From NCBI GenBank assembly GCA_012729815.1, contig JAAYCJ010000360.1, forward strand, positions 1 through 36,801: a DNA stretch of 36,801 bases, given 5' to 3'. The position numbers were made by a program, and so were the translations under genes. Origin of the DNA: Phycisphaerae bacterium (GTDB taxonomy: Bacteria; Planctomycetota; Phycisphaerae; JAAYCJ01). The notes under the pieces were generated by a model. The model was not told the DNA's origin. It made no database searches and saw only the letters and a program-made list of their open reading frames with translations. Shown piece after piece: positions 29,445-36,801 of the stretch (the stretch's first letter is position 1; every line of letters begins with the position of its first letter).

Positions 29445-31757
29445 ATGGCTGCGACAGGCAATCTATCCAAAACCGATCGGGCAATGCTCGCCGAACTCAA
29501 AACCTTCCTGCCCCCGCAGGTCTACGACGTCCACGCCCACCTCTGCCACGCCCTGGCCCCCGACACCCATCAGCACCTCGCTGACCGCCTCAGCGGCGAA
29601 CTCACAGCCAAACTCTGGCACGCCGAAGTCTCCCGCCAACTCGGCAACGCCCAACTGGTAGGGGGGCTCCTCTCCGTCCTGCCTGGTCCCGACGGCGACG
29701 TCGAAGCGGCCAACGACTTCCTCCTCCAGCAACTCACGCGATTCCACGACTGCCGCGCCCTCGTCCTCATCTCGCGACACTCCGACCGCGCCCGCGTCGC
29801 CGAACTCCTCGAAACGCCCGGCGTCGCCGGCTTCAAACCCTGCCTCAACCCGCTCGACGCCGACGCTCGGCCCGCCCGCACCATCGCCGACCTTCTGCCC
29901 GACTGGGCCTGGAAAATCGCCGACGAGCAGGCCCTCGTCATCCTCCTGCACCTCTTCAAACGATTTGCCCCCATCACGCCCGCCGCCCGACAGGCCATCC
30001 GAAACCGCTGCCTCAAGCACACCGGCGCACGCCTCATCCTGCCCCACGGCGCCATCGGCTTCCACGACCCCTACGCCCTCGACGACCTCGCCGACTTCCG
30101 CAGCCTGCCCAACCTCTACGTCGAAACCTCCACCGTCTGTGACGCCGCCGTCCTCGTCTCCCTCCTCAACGCCTTCGGACCGAGACGTATCCTCTGGGCC
30201 AGCGGCTTTCCCGCCGCCGCCATCCGCGGAACCTCCGTCGCCGTCGGAAACGCCGCCATCTGCCTCGACGCCAAAGCCCTCGGAGCCGATCCGGCCGAAC
30301 CCGACCAGCAGCCGCCACTCCTCGGCCTTGAAGCCCTCCGCGCCCTACGCAAAGCCGCCGACCTCTTCGGACTCACCCAAGCCGACCTGACCGATATCTT
30401 CTCCGACAACGCACTGCGCCTCCTCGGCCTCAAGACCGAACCAGCCGGCCAGACCCAATCCCTCTACCGATACGCCAAAACCCGCATCCCCTCCGGCACC
30501 CAGCTCCTCTCCAAGCGTCCCGAAATGTTCGCGCCCAACCAGTGGCCCGCCTACTTCCGCGAGGCCCGCGGTTGTGAAACCTGGGACCTCGACGGCCGAC
30601 ATTACTACGATCTGACCACCAGCGGCATCGGCGCCTGCCTTCTCGGATTCCGCGATCCCGACGTCACCCGCGCCGTCCAACGACGCATCAGCCTCGGTTC
30701 CATGTGTACCCTCAATCCGCCCGAAGAGGTCGAACTCGCCGACCGCCTCTGCCAGATCCACCCGTGGGCACAGCAAGCCCGATTCGCCCGCAGCGGCGGC
30801 GAAACCGCCGTCGTCGCCGTCCGGATCGCCCGCGCCACCACCAGACGCTCCCTCGTCGCCATCTGTGGCTACCACGGCTGGCACGACTGGTATCTCGCCG
30901 CCAACCTCGGCGAAAGCGACAGCCTCGACGGTCACCTCCTGCCCGGCCTCGACCCCCTCGGCGTCCCGCGCGAACTCCGCAACACCACCCTCACCTTCCG
31001 CTTCAACAACCGCGACGAATTCCAGAAGGTCATCGACCGGCACGGCGACCAACTCGCCGCCGTCGTCATGGAGCCCATGCGATACCACATGCCCGAACCC
31101 GGGTTCATGGAGTTCGTCAAAACCAGAACCAACGCCGCCGGCGCGCTCCTGATCTTCGATGAGATCACCATCGGCTGGCGATTCACCTTCGGCGGCTCGC
31201 ACCTGAAGCTCGGCGTCAACCCCGACATCGCCATCTTCGCCAAGGCCCTCGGCAACGGCCATCCCATCGGTGCCATCATCGGAACCCGCGCCGCCATGGA
31301 AGGCGCCAACGCCTCCTTCATCAGCAGCACCTACTGGACCGAAAGCGTCGGACCCGTCGCCGCCCTCGCCACCATCCAGAAACTCCAGCAACTCGACGCG
31401 CCCACCCACGTCGCCCGAATCGGCGAGATGATCGCCGACCTCTGGCGACAGCACGCCAAGACTCATAGCCTGCCCGTCACCGTCGCCGACGGATTCCCCT
31501 GTCTCGCCCACTTCCAGTTCGACCACCCGCTCGCACAGGAACTCCGAACCCTCTACACCCAGCTCATGCTCGAAAAAGGATTCCTCGCCAACCTCGGCGT
31601 CTACCCCACCATGGCCCACAACGACGAAATCGTCGCCCGCTTCGGCTGCGCCATAGACGAAGTCTTCGGCGAAATCGCAGCCGCCCTCGACGCCGGCGAC
31701 GTCAAAGAACGCCTCAATGGCCCAACCGCCCACTCCGGCTTCCGCCGACTCAACTGA
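29445..31757 (+). CDS. fusion of amidohydrolase-like domain and class III aminotransferase
   Basis: A 770-residue two-domain protein. The ATG follows GAGGA (29434-29438). Residues 1 to about 335 form an amidohydrolase-2-like barrel: HxH in VYDVHAHL (H30, H32), Lys in GFKPCLNP, His in ILLHLFKRF, His in LILPHGAIGF. The late metal-binding Asp of the family motif (FGSDFP) is replaced by Gly in WASGFP (G254), so activity is doubtful. Residues about 345-770 are a PLP-dependent class III aminotransferase, closest in look to glutamate-1-semialdehyde aminomutase: GCETWDLDGRHYYDLTTSGIGACLLGF, SGGETAVVAVRIAR, YHGWHDW, Asp572 in LLIFDEIT and the PLP lysine K600 in IFAKALGNGHPIGA. A haem-pathway role is unlikely because no hem genes adjoin; amino-sugar or amino-acid metabolism is more likely. 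The frame is continuous through the junction. Confidence 0.85.
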   Translation: MAATGNLSKTDRAMLAELKTFLPPQVYDVHAHLCHALAPDTHQHLADRLSGELTAKLWHAEVSRQLGNAQLVGGLLSVLPGPDGDVEAANDFLLQQLTRFHDCRALVLISRHSDRARVAELLETPGVAGFKPCLNPLDADARPARTIADLLPDWAWKIADEQALVILLHLFKRFAPITPAARQAIRNRCLKHTGARLILPHGAIGFHDPYALDDLADFRSLPNLYVETSTVCDAAVLVSLLNAFGPRRILWASGFPAAAIRGTSVAVGNAAICLDAKALGADPAEPDQQPPLLGLEALRALRKAADLFGLTQADLTDIFSDNALRLLGLKTEPAGQTQSLYRYAKTRIPSGTQLLSKRPEMFAPNQWPAYFREARGCETWDLDGRHYYDLTTSGIGACLLGFRDPDVTRAVQRRISLGSMCTLNPPEEVELADRLCQIHPWAQQARFARSGGETAVVAVRIARATTRRSLVAICGYHGWHDWYLAANLGESDSLDGHLLPGLDPLGVPRELRNTTLTFRFNNRDEFQKVIDRHGDQLAAVVMEPMRYHMPEPGFMEFVKTRTNAAGALLIFDEITIGWRFTFGGSHLKLGVNPDIAIFAKALGNGHPIGAIIGTRAAMEGANASFISSTYWTESVGPVAALATIQKLQQLDAPTHVARIGEMIADLWRQHAKTHSLPVTVADGFPCLAHFQFDHPLAQELRTLYTQLMLEKGFLANLGVYPTMAHNDEIVARFGCAIDEVFGEIAAALDAGDVKERLNGPTAHSGFRRLN

Positions 31758-31920
31758 GGCCCAGCATCGCTCATCGGCCTGGAACTTGGCACGACATCCG
31801 GCGACTGCGGATTGTTTGCCTGACACCCGCAATTCCTAACCCGATCGCACCGACTTTCCACCAACAGATAGGTTGTCCTCTTCCTCTCTGGCTCATAAGT
31901 ACGGCCATTAAAAAGCGGGT

Positions 31921-31937
31921 AATACAATATAAGTATT
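31921..31937. promoter_or_regulatory. inverted repeat, possible operator of regulator 2
   Basis: AATAC and GTATT arms of 5 bases separated by AATATAA, about 45 bases upstream of the candidate -35. The regulator encoded downstream is of a type that often represses itself, so this is a possible binding site, but the arms are short. Confidence 0.25.
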
Positions 31938-31979
31938 CGCCGACGCCTACAATTGCCAACAGATCAGAGGTTTTTCCCT

Positions 31980-32007
31980 TTGCAAAAGTATACAATGACA
32001 TTAAAAT
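31980..32007 (+). promoter_or_regulatory. candidate promoter of module 2
   Basis: TTGCAA (31980-31985), a 16-base spacer and TAAAAT (32002-32007). The spacer contains GTATAC, a palindrome that could serve as an operator. The GTG start at 32047 follows 39 bases later with AAGGAA at 32035-32040. Confidence 0.4.
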
Positions 32008-32046
32008 ATATAGCAAAGTGGATAACTCCCAATCAAGGAACGGACT

Positions 32047-33156
32047 GTGACTACTGAACTTCCCAAAGTCGGCAAGACGGTTGGCATCCGCCACATGGTC
32101 CTCAGGCAGTTGCGTTCCGGTGACTATGCCCGCGGCGGCCGCCTCCCCTCGGAGCGGGCGCTGGCCGACAGGCTCGGCGTCAGCTACATGACCGTTCGCA
32201 AAGCAATCACCCAACTCGTCGACGAGGGGTATCTTGTGCGGCGGGTTGGGCAGGGAACGTTCGTCCGCCGCGATCTCTCCGAAGAACGCATGCAGAAGCA
32301 GGCGGCTCTCCTGGCGCCCGCGTGGCTCGACACCGCCCTGATCGGATTCGCCATGCACATGTTCGAACTCGCCGAGGCCCGTGGCTGGCAGCCGCGGCTT
32401 TACCACTACCGTTCCTGGAACGAGCGGCTGGTCCATGAAGTCATCGACCACTGCGATGCCCTCATGGTCGTGCCTTCCGGGCAGCGCCTCAACGACGAGG
32501 TCGCCAGTGTCTTTCGAGCCGGCCGCAAACCCGTCGTCTTCATCGGCGAGTCCATGCTCCCCCTCGGATTCGACTCCGTGGTCGGACGCCCGGACCGCGA
32601 GGTGGACGCCGCGGTTGACCATCTTGTGCAACTCGGCCACCGGCGGATCGCCCTGGCTTGGCAGACCGACTCCGCGGGCGACTACGTTCCCGCAGCCACC
32701 GGATTGGCCATCGATCGGTGGAAGAAACGTGTCCAACCGCTGATCGCCCCCGATCCGATCGATGATCTGGCCATGTTCGCGGACGTCCCGCGATTCCAGT
32801 GGCCGCAACAGGCCATCTATGACCGAATCGTTAGCCGGTACCGGCAGGGCGAGACCTTTTCCGCCATCATCTGCCCGCTCTGCTGGTTCTGGGCCGCTCA
32901 AGCCGCGGTCTGCGATCTGGGATTGGCCGTCCCCGATGACGTCTCCATCGTGGCCATCGGCGACTGGCACGAAGGACGATTCTTCCGACCCAAGCCCACC
33001 GTGGTCTTCGTCTCCGAGCAGGAGCATATCCGCGCCGCATGGGAACTCATCGACGCGCGAACGAGCGAGCCCAACCGACCAGCCGTACAGGCCGTCGTTG
33101 AGCCAGGGCTGATCCCAGGCCGCACCACCGCCCCAGCCCCCGAAACCAGGGCATAG
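32047..33156 (+). CDS. GntR-type HTH / LacI-type sensor transcriptional regulator (module 2)
   Basis: A 369-residue regulator with the same architecture as the module 1 regulator. The GTG start is supported by AAGGAA six bases upstream. Residues about 10-75 are a well-preserved GntR winged helix ([52 protein letters not shown]), closer to consensus than in regulator 1. Residues about 95-350 resemble the LacI/GalR sensor ([56 protein letters not shown]), but the domain is shorter and has lost some typical strands. Proteins of this build sense sugars or related metabolites. The pseudopilin gene starts 10 bases after its stop, so the two are co-transcribed. Likely autoregulated through the AT-rich upstream region. 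Confidence 0.88.
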   Translation: MTTELPKVGKTVGIRHMVLRQLRSGDYARGGRLPSERALADRLGVSYMTVRKAITQLVDEGYLVRRVGQGTFVRRDLSEERMQKQAALLAPAWLDTALIGFAMHMFELAEARGWQPRLYHYRSWNERLVHEVIDHCDALMVVPSGQRLNDEVASVFRAGRKPVVFIGESMLPLGFDSVVGRPDREVDAAVDHLVQLGHRRIALAWQTDSAGDYVPAATGLAIDRWKKRVQPLIAPDPIDDLAMFADVPRFQWPQQAIYDRIVSRYRQGETFSAIICPLCWFWAAQAAVCDLGLAVPDDVSIVAIGDWHEGRFFRPKPTVVFVSEQEHIRAAWELIDARTSEPNRPAVQAVVEPGLIPGRTTAPAPETRA

Positions 33157-33166
33157 GAGTAAACCG

Positions 33167-33913
33167 ATGTCACCTCCCAACTTCCATCCGGCGACGCGGC
33201 GAACCCCCAACGCGTCCTTCACCCTGATCGAACTCCTCGTCGTCGTCGCCATCATCGCCGTCCTGGTGGCCCTGCTGCTCCCGGCCCTCTCAGCCGCCCG
33301 CGACCAGGGCCGGACCCTTCAATGCCAAACTCTCCTTCGCAACATCGGTGCCGCCATGGTCGCCTACGCCAACGATCACCGCGACGAACTCATGCCGTGG
33401 GTCCAGGGCTCAGCCGTGGACGGCCGCGGCTGGAACCCCGGCGTCTGGTCCGGCGTGCTCGTCGGCGGATGGAACCGCGTCATCGACGGGACAACCACGA
33501 TTGGCTTTTCCGGACCCAACTACATCGGCCTCACGCCCTATCAAACCAATCCCTATCGCTGCCCAAAGGACATGCCCATCCTCGTCGGCGATGACGTCGA
33601 CCTGACCAGCAGCTTCGTCTACAACGACCAGGCGCCCTGGACCTACTCGCGCCAGCCCACCCGCAACATCACACGCTTCGACCGGCCGTCGGCCTTCGTC
33701 CTCATACCCGAGTGGTGGGGGGCCGACTGGAGCGCCGGCCTTGGATACACCATATTGCGCTACTGGGACGCCGACGGATGGAACTGGTACACCGGAAAAA
33801 CCCTCGGGTCGCACCACGGACGCGGGGCCAATGTACTCTTCGGCGATTTCCACGTCGGCCTCCTCGACAGTGACCGCTCCAACGATCCCGCCGTCGCCGA
33901 CTGGGGCTGGTAA
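33167..33913 (+). CDS. prepilin-type pseudopilin with H-X9-D motif (module 2)
   Basis: A 248-residue pseudopilin, start ATG after TAGGAGT (33154-33160). The leader [17 protein letters not shown] is basic, and the hydrophobic segment [18 protein letters not shown] is identical to that of the module 1 protein, with Glu at +5. The residue before Phe is Ser, not the Gly normally required by prepilin peptidase. After [18 protein letters not shown] the proteins diverge. The C-terminal motif is [17 protein letters not shown], matching H-X9-D but with Phe in place of the usual Gly. It lies between regulator 2 and a large secreted protein, as in module 1. It should be an inner-membrane protein with its globular part in the periplasm. 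Confidence 0.85.
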   Translation: MSPPNFHPATRRTPNASFTLIELLVVVAIIAVLVALLLPALSAARDQGRTLQCQTLLRNIGAAMVAYANDHRDELMPWVQGSAVDGRGWNPGVWSGVLVGGWNRVIDGTTTIGFSGPNYIGLTPYQTNPYRCPKDMPILVGDDVDLTSSFVYNDQAPWTYSRQPTRNITRFDRPSAFVLIPEWWGADWSAGLGYTILRYWDADGWNWYTGKTLGSHHGRGANVLFGDFHVGLLDSDRSNDPAVADWGW

Positions 33914-33955
33914 TCAGTTCGCAACGCATCTTCTCAACCGATCGGAGAATTGCCG

Positions 33956-36640
33956 ATGCTCAACGTACTGCTGGCGTTCGTGGCCGCCGCGGTGGCTGTC
34001 TCGCCCGCCCAGACCTGGACCTTCCCACAGGGATTCGATCCGCAAAACCCAAACGTATGGCGCGCCTGTCGCAGCCTCGACGCCAATCCGCACAACCGCG
34101 TCCCGCTGGACTGGGATCAGCAGCGCAACGCCTTCTCGCAAGACGGCGACCTGCCCAGAATCGCCCTCGACGCAACGATGATCGGCCGAAACCGCATTCC
34201 CAACCAGCAGACCGCCGAACTGGCGGTCCTCGAGTGGACCGCCCCGACCACCGGCGTCTACCGCGTCACCGCCACGCCCGCAAGGGTCCATCCCGCCGGC
34301 GGCGATGGCTGCAAGATCACGACGATCAAAGAAACAACCTGGGGAACCAGCGACACGCTCTACGAGCATCTCCTGATGCCAGGGACCGAACCGACGCCGC
34401 TGGATACGCAAGTGACGCTCGAAAGCGGCGACCATCTGCTCTTCACGCACTTCGCCGGCGACGACGCCGGCTTCGACGAAGTCCGGTTCGAACCAACCAT
34501 CGAACTGATCCGCCGCATCGACGATGCGCCGGCTCCGATCGACCTGCCGCTCACAACCGGCAAGATCACCGTCGATCCATCCAAACCCTTCGATCCCATC
34601 ACGCTGCACGCCAACGGCCAATCGCTCGTCCTGCTCAAGAACATCGGACCGATGATCGAGCACCAGGGGCAAACCCTTACTCCGGAAAGCTACACGCCCA
34701 AACTGTTCCGCCTCAGCCACGACCCACAAAAGAACCGCCTCTTCCTCGTCTACCGCATCGCCGAGATCAAGGCCCCGACCTACTACTGGATCACCATCCA
34801 GACCGATGGCCCCTTCGTATACCTCGACTTTGAGATGCGCGAGCCCCTCGCCTCAGCCATGACCGCCGGTCAACTGGCCGACCCGGATGCCTTCAAACCG
34901 TTCACCATGATGCGCCGCCTCCGCGAATCCTGGGAAGTCAATACCGTCCAAGCCGCCTTCCGCCACCGCGAAGGCAAATTCTGGGTCTACGGCCAGTTCG
35001 ACCTCGAACGCTCCAACGCCTGCGACGGCGGCGTCGGATGCATCCAAAAAGACCACTGGCCCACGCACCTCGCACCCGACGCCCACTACCCGCCTTACGC
35101 AGCGAACCTCCGCCGACCGCTCCGCGAACGCCTGACCATCGGCGTCGCCGACGACCTCTGGACCGCAACCGGATCCCTCGCCAATCCTCCCAGCCAGTAC
35201 GGCGCCGAACTCGGCGACTCCATGTTCCTCGACCTCTGGGGCGGCGGCACCACCCAAAAACTCGAATTCCTCAAGATGATGCGCGAGCGCACGGGCGGCC
35301 TCGTCCGCTTCTACACCATCGTCCAAACCTGGCAGGCCGGCGGATTCGACGGCATGGGGCCCGATGCCTTCTGGCCGGAGCGACTTATGCCCGCCGATCA
35401 ATACGGCTCATTTGATGAGCTCAAGGCCCTCGTGGATTTCGGCCTCACCTGCGGGCGGATCGGCCTGCGCACCAACTACAACTTCATCGTTCCAGACCAC
35501 TCGCCCAGCTTCAAGCACGCCCTCATCAAAGGATCGCTGGTCGAAGCGGCACCGGGCGGCGACGTGATGAGCGACGAAAACCGCCAGTACCAAGCCTCAA
35601 ACCGCCACGACTGGCTGCGACTCGCCCGATTCCAGGAAACCGACATCCACACCGCCTTCAACACCAACGCCCAGTTCGTCGATCAACTCGCCTCCGGCGG
35701 CGGAGCCGGTTTCCGCCAGGACCTCACCCCCTGGGAGATCGGCGCCGGGACCGCCCGCGCCGACGCCCGCCTCCTCCGCCAATTCGCCGACGCCGTCAAA
35801 GAAATCCACCACGGCCCCCTCAGCAGCGAAACCCTCAACAGTGAGTACCTCCTCGGCCGATGGTGCGACACCGGCGACTACGGCATCTTCAACGGCGACG
35901 ACCGCCTCGTCAGCCCGGAGTACAAACTCCACCGGCTGCACCACCTCAGCACCTTCCACGGCATGGGCCTCAGCTATCGCTTCTTCAGCTACCCGCAGCA
36001 GCACCAGCACAGCGGCGATTGGCTCGGCTACGGCAACGGCCGCTACTGGGGCCAGGAGCCCTGGGACTTCTACGAGGGCGCCGACGCCTACCGCGCCATG
36101 ACCGTCCTCTACGGCAACGGAGCCTACTACGATGCCGGCCTCGACTTCCCTCCAGCCCAACGTTCCGCCCGCGAACACGCCCTCACCGAGGCCCTCACCG
36201 TTGGTATCCTCCAGCCGCACTATGCCCTTCAGCCGGTCGAGCGCGTCCTCTACCGATGGAAAGACCAGTGGCTCACCCTCAACGACCTCATGGACGATCC
36301 GGATATCGCCTTCAAACCCGACGTCGACGACTGCCCCGCCTTCAAGACCATCCGCGTCCAGTACGCCAACGGCCTGACCGTTGTCGTCAACCGCAACGCT
36401 GCGCCGCTCGACCTGCGGATCAGCGACGCACTGACCCTCTCGCTCCCTCACGACGGCTGGGCCGCCTACACCGCCGACACCGACCTCCTCGTCTACTCCG
36501 CCGTCGGCCCGCTTGCCCAAAAACGCATCGACTTCGCCCAGGACAAAAACCGCCGTATCCGCTTCATCAACCCCCGCAGCCAATCCATCGACGGCATCGC
36601 CGAACCGACACTATGGATCGACAACAAGAAACTGGAATGA
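33956..36640 (+). CDS. large secreted protein of unknown family (module 2)
   Basis: An 894-residue exported protein. The ATG at 33956 follows GGAG (33944-33947); a TTG two codons upstream is less likely. The N-terminus is a Sec signal peptide (MLNVLLAFVAAAVAVSPAQT). Residues about 20-170 look like beta-rich carbohydrate-binding structure (LEWTAPTTGVYRVTATPARVHPAGGDGC, VTLESGDHLLFTHFAGDDAGFDEVRFEP). The middle (about 220-420) is a second beta-rich domain. Residues about 420-780 resemble a TIM barrel with many acidic and aromatic residues (DSMFLDLWGG, VRFYTIVQTWQAGGFDGMG, RIGLRTNYNFIVPDH, GPLSSETLNSEYLLGRWCDTGDYGIFNGDD). This layout fits a glycoside hydrolase or lyase on a large polysaccharide, but I do not recognise the family. 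A small beta domain ends the protein (VQYANGLTVVVNRNA). It is the last gene of module 2. Confidence 0.78.
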   Translation: MLNVLLAFVAAAVAVSPAQTWTFPQGFDPQNPNVWRACRSLDANPHNRVPLDWDQQRNAFSQDGDLPRIALDATMIGRNRIPNQQTAELAVLEWTAPTTGVYRVTATPARVHPAGGDGCKITTIKETTWGTSDTLYEHLLMPGTEPTPLDTQVTLESGDHLLFTHFAGDDAGFDEVRFEPTIELIRRIDDAPAPIDLPLTTGKITVDPSKPFDPITLHANGQSLVLLKNIGPMIEHQGQTLTPESYTPKLFRLSHDPQKNRLFLVYRIAEIKAPTYYWITIQTDGPFVYLDFEMREPLASAMTAGQLADPDAFKPFTMMRRLRESWEVNTVQAAFRHREGKFWVYGQFDLERSNACDGGVGCIQKDHWPTHLAPDAHYPPYAANLRRPLRERLTIGVADDLWTATGSLANPPSQYGAELGDSMFLDLWGGGTTQKLEFLKMMRERTGGLVRFYTIVQTWQAGGFDGMGPDAFWPERLMPADQYGSFDELKALVDFGLTCGRIGLRTNYNFIVPDHSPSFKHALIKGSLVEAAPGGDVMSDENRQYQASNRHDWLRLARFQETDIHTAFNTNAQFVDQLASGGGAGFRQDLTPWEIGAGTARADARLLRQFADAVKEIHHGPLSSETLNSEYLLGRWCDTGDYGIFNGDDRLVSPEYKLHRLHHLSTFHGMGLSYRFFSYPQQHQHSGDWLGYGNGRYWGQEPWDFYEGADAYRAMTVLYGNGAYYDAGLDFPPAQRSAREHALTEALTVGILQPHYALQPVERVLYRWKDQWLTLNDLMDDPDIAFKPDVDDCPAFKTIRVQYANGLTVVVNRNAAPLDLRISDALTLSLPHDGWAAYTADTDLLVYSAVGPLAQKRIDFAQDKNRRIRFINPRSQSIDGIAEPTLWIDNKKLE

Positions 36641-36699
36641 CACCGGCAAACACCCCGCCCCCGCGCGCCGATCAGCCCCGAAGGGGCGTAAGCCTATAG

Positions 36700-36719
36700 C
36701 CAGGGGCGCAAGCCCCTGG
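36700..36719 (+). repeat. GNRA-loop hairpin in repeat unit 1
   Basis: CCAGGGGC and GCCCCTGG form a perfect 8-base-pair stem around the loop GCAA, a GNRA tetraloop in RNA. The same unit also has the smaller hairpin with a GAA loop at 36675-36687. Confidence 0.75.
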
Positions 36720-36768
36720 TACAAAAGGCCCCCATGCGAATCAGCCCCGAAGGGGCGTAAGGATGTAG

Positions 36769-36788
36769 CCACGGGCGTAAGCCCCTGG
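36769..36788 (+). repeat. GNRA-loop hairpin in repeat unit 2
   Basis: CCACGGGC and GCCCCTGG pair at seven of eight positions around the loop GTAA, again a GNRA tetraloop. Compared with unit 1, the stem has one C:C mismatch. The accompanying GAA-loop hairpin is at 36744-36756. Confidence 0.7.
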
Positions 36789-36801
36789 TCCCGAAGGGGC
36801 G

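Larger units (their letters stand above)
31758..32046. other. AT-rich intergenic region before module 2
   Basis: These 289 bases between the fusion gene and regulator 2 become markedly AT-rich after about 31900. They contain an inverted repeat AATAC-N7-GTATT (31921-31937), a GTATAC palindrome (31988-31993), a candidate promoter and the regulator's ribosome binding site. No clear terminator with a T-run follows the fusion gene. No small gene is evident. Confidence 0.5.
36671..36801. repeat. tandem REP-like hairpin repeats
   Basis: Two 50-base units (36671-36720 and 36740-36789) are identical at 45 of 50 positions, separated by 19 unrelated bases, and a third copy of the first hairpin begins at 36790 and runs off the window. 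Each full unit has two hairpins: GCCCC-GAA-GGGGC and an 8-base stem closed by a GNRA tetraloop. They lie 30 bases after the module 2 stop. No T-run follows, so a classical terminator is not indicated. They resemble REP-like elements of planctomycete genomes; no transposase is in view. Confidence 0.8.

Noticed and set aside
29445-31757. Glutamate-1-semialdehyde aminomutase (hemL) as the gene name
   Set aside because: The C-terminal half looks similar, but the fusion, the diverged surroundings of the active site and the absence of haem genes make this name unsafe.
36671-36719. Hairpins as a rho-independent terminator of module 2
   Set aside because: The stems are strong, but no T-run follows either one, and the unit is repeated, so a REP-like repeat is the better description.
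36671-36801. CRISPR array
   Set aside because: The repeats are hairpin units with a single 19-base spacer and imperfect identity, and no cas genes are present.

Overview
The window is GC-rich bacterial chromosome with dense coding and no rRNA, tRNA, CRISPR array or transposase that I can see. Two short type IV-pilin-like proteins with C-terminal H-X9-DG-like motifs, two GntR-headed LacI-type regulators, large secreted glycosidase-like proteins and many multi-PAS kinases point to the PVC superphylum, most likely Planctomycetota (Phycisphaerae-like) or a Lentisphaerota relative. This placement is inferred from gene content only.

Layout. 1-1619: tail of an unknown gene, a small membrane/zinc-ribbon protein and a PilT-like ATPase. 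1723-5459: module 1, a GntR/LacI regulator, a pseudopilin and a secreted 614-aa protein. 5602-9775: single genes, mostly with their own visible promoters: an MBOAT acyltransferase, an amidohydrolase, an exported Fe/Mn superoxide dismutase and, on the minus strand, a zinc alcohol dehydrogenase. 10129-23875: signalling block with three related histidine kinases, a membrane-anchored solute-binding protein paired with one of them, a polysaccharide flippase and ligA. 24168-31757: treY-treZ (trehalose from maltooligosaccharides), a PHP phosphoesterase and an unusual amidohydrolase-aminotransferase fusion. 32047-36640: module 2, again regulator, pseudopilin and large secreted protein. 36671-36801: tandem hairpin repeats that run off the edge.

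The most interesting pattern is the module found twice, about 30 kb apart, in the same order and strand: sugar-type repressor, then pseudopilin, then signal-peptide protein of unknown family. The sequence suggests substrate-controlled cassettes in which a dedicated pseudopilin accompanies a secreted polysaccharide-active protein. The fusion at 29445-31757 and the binding protein-kinase pair at 20561-23875 are the next most notable. Several promoters fit a TTGnnn-N16/17-TAnnAT pattern, often with TACAAT as -10, and helped choose starts.
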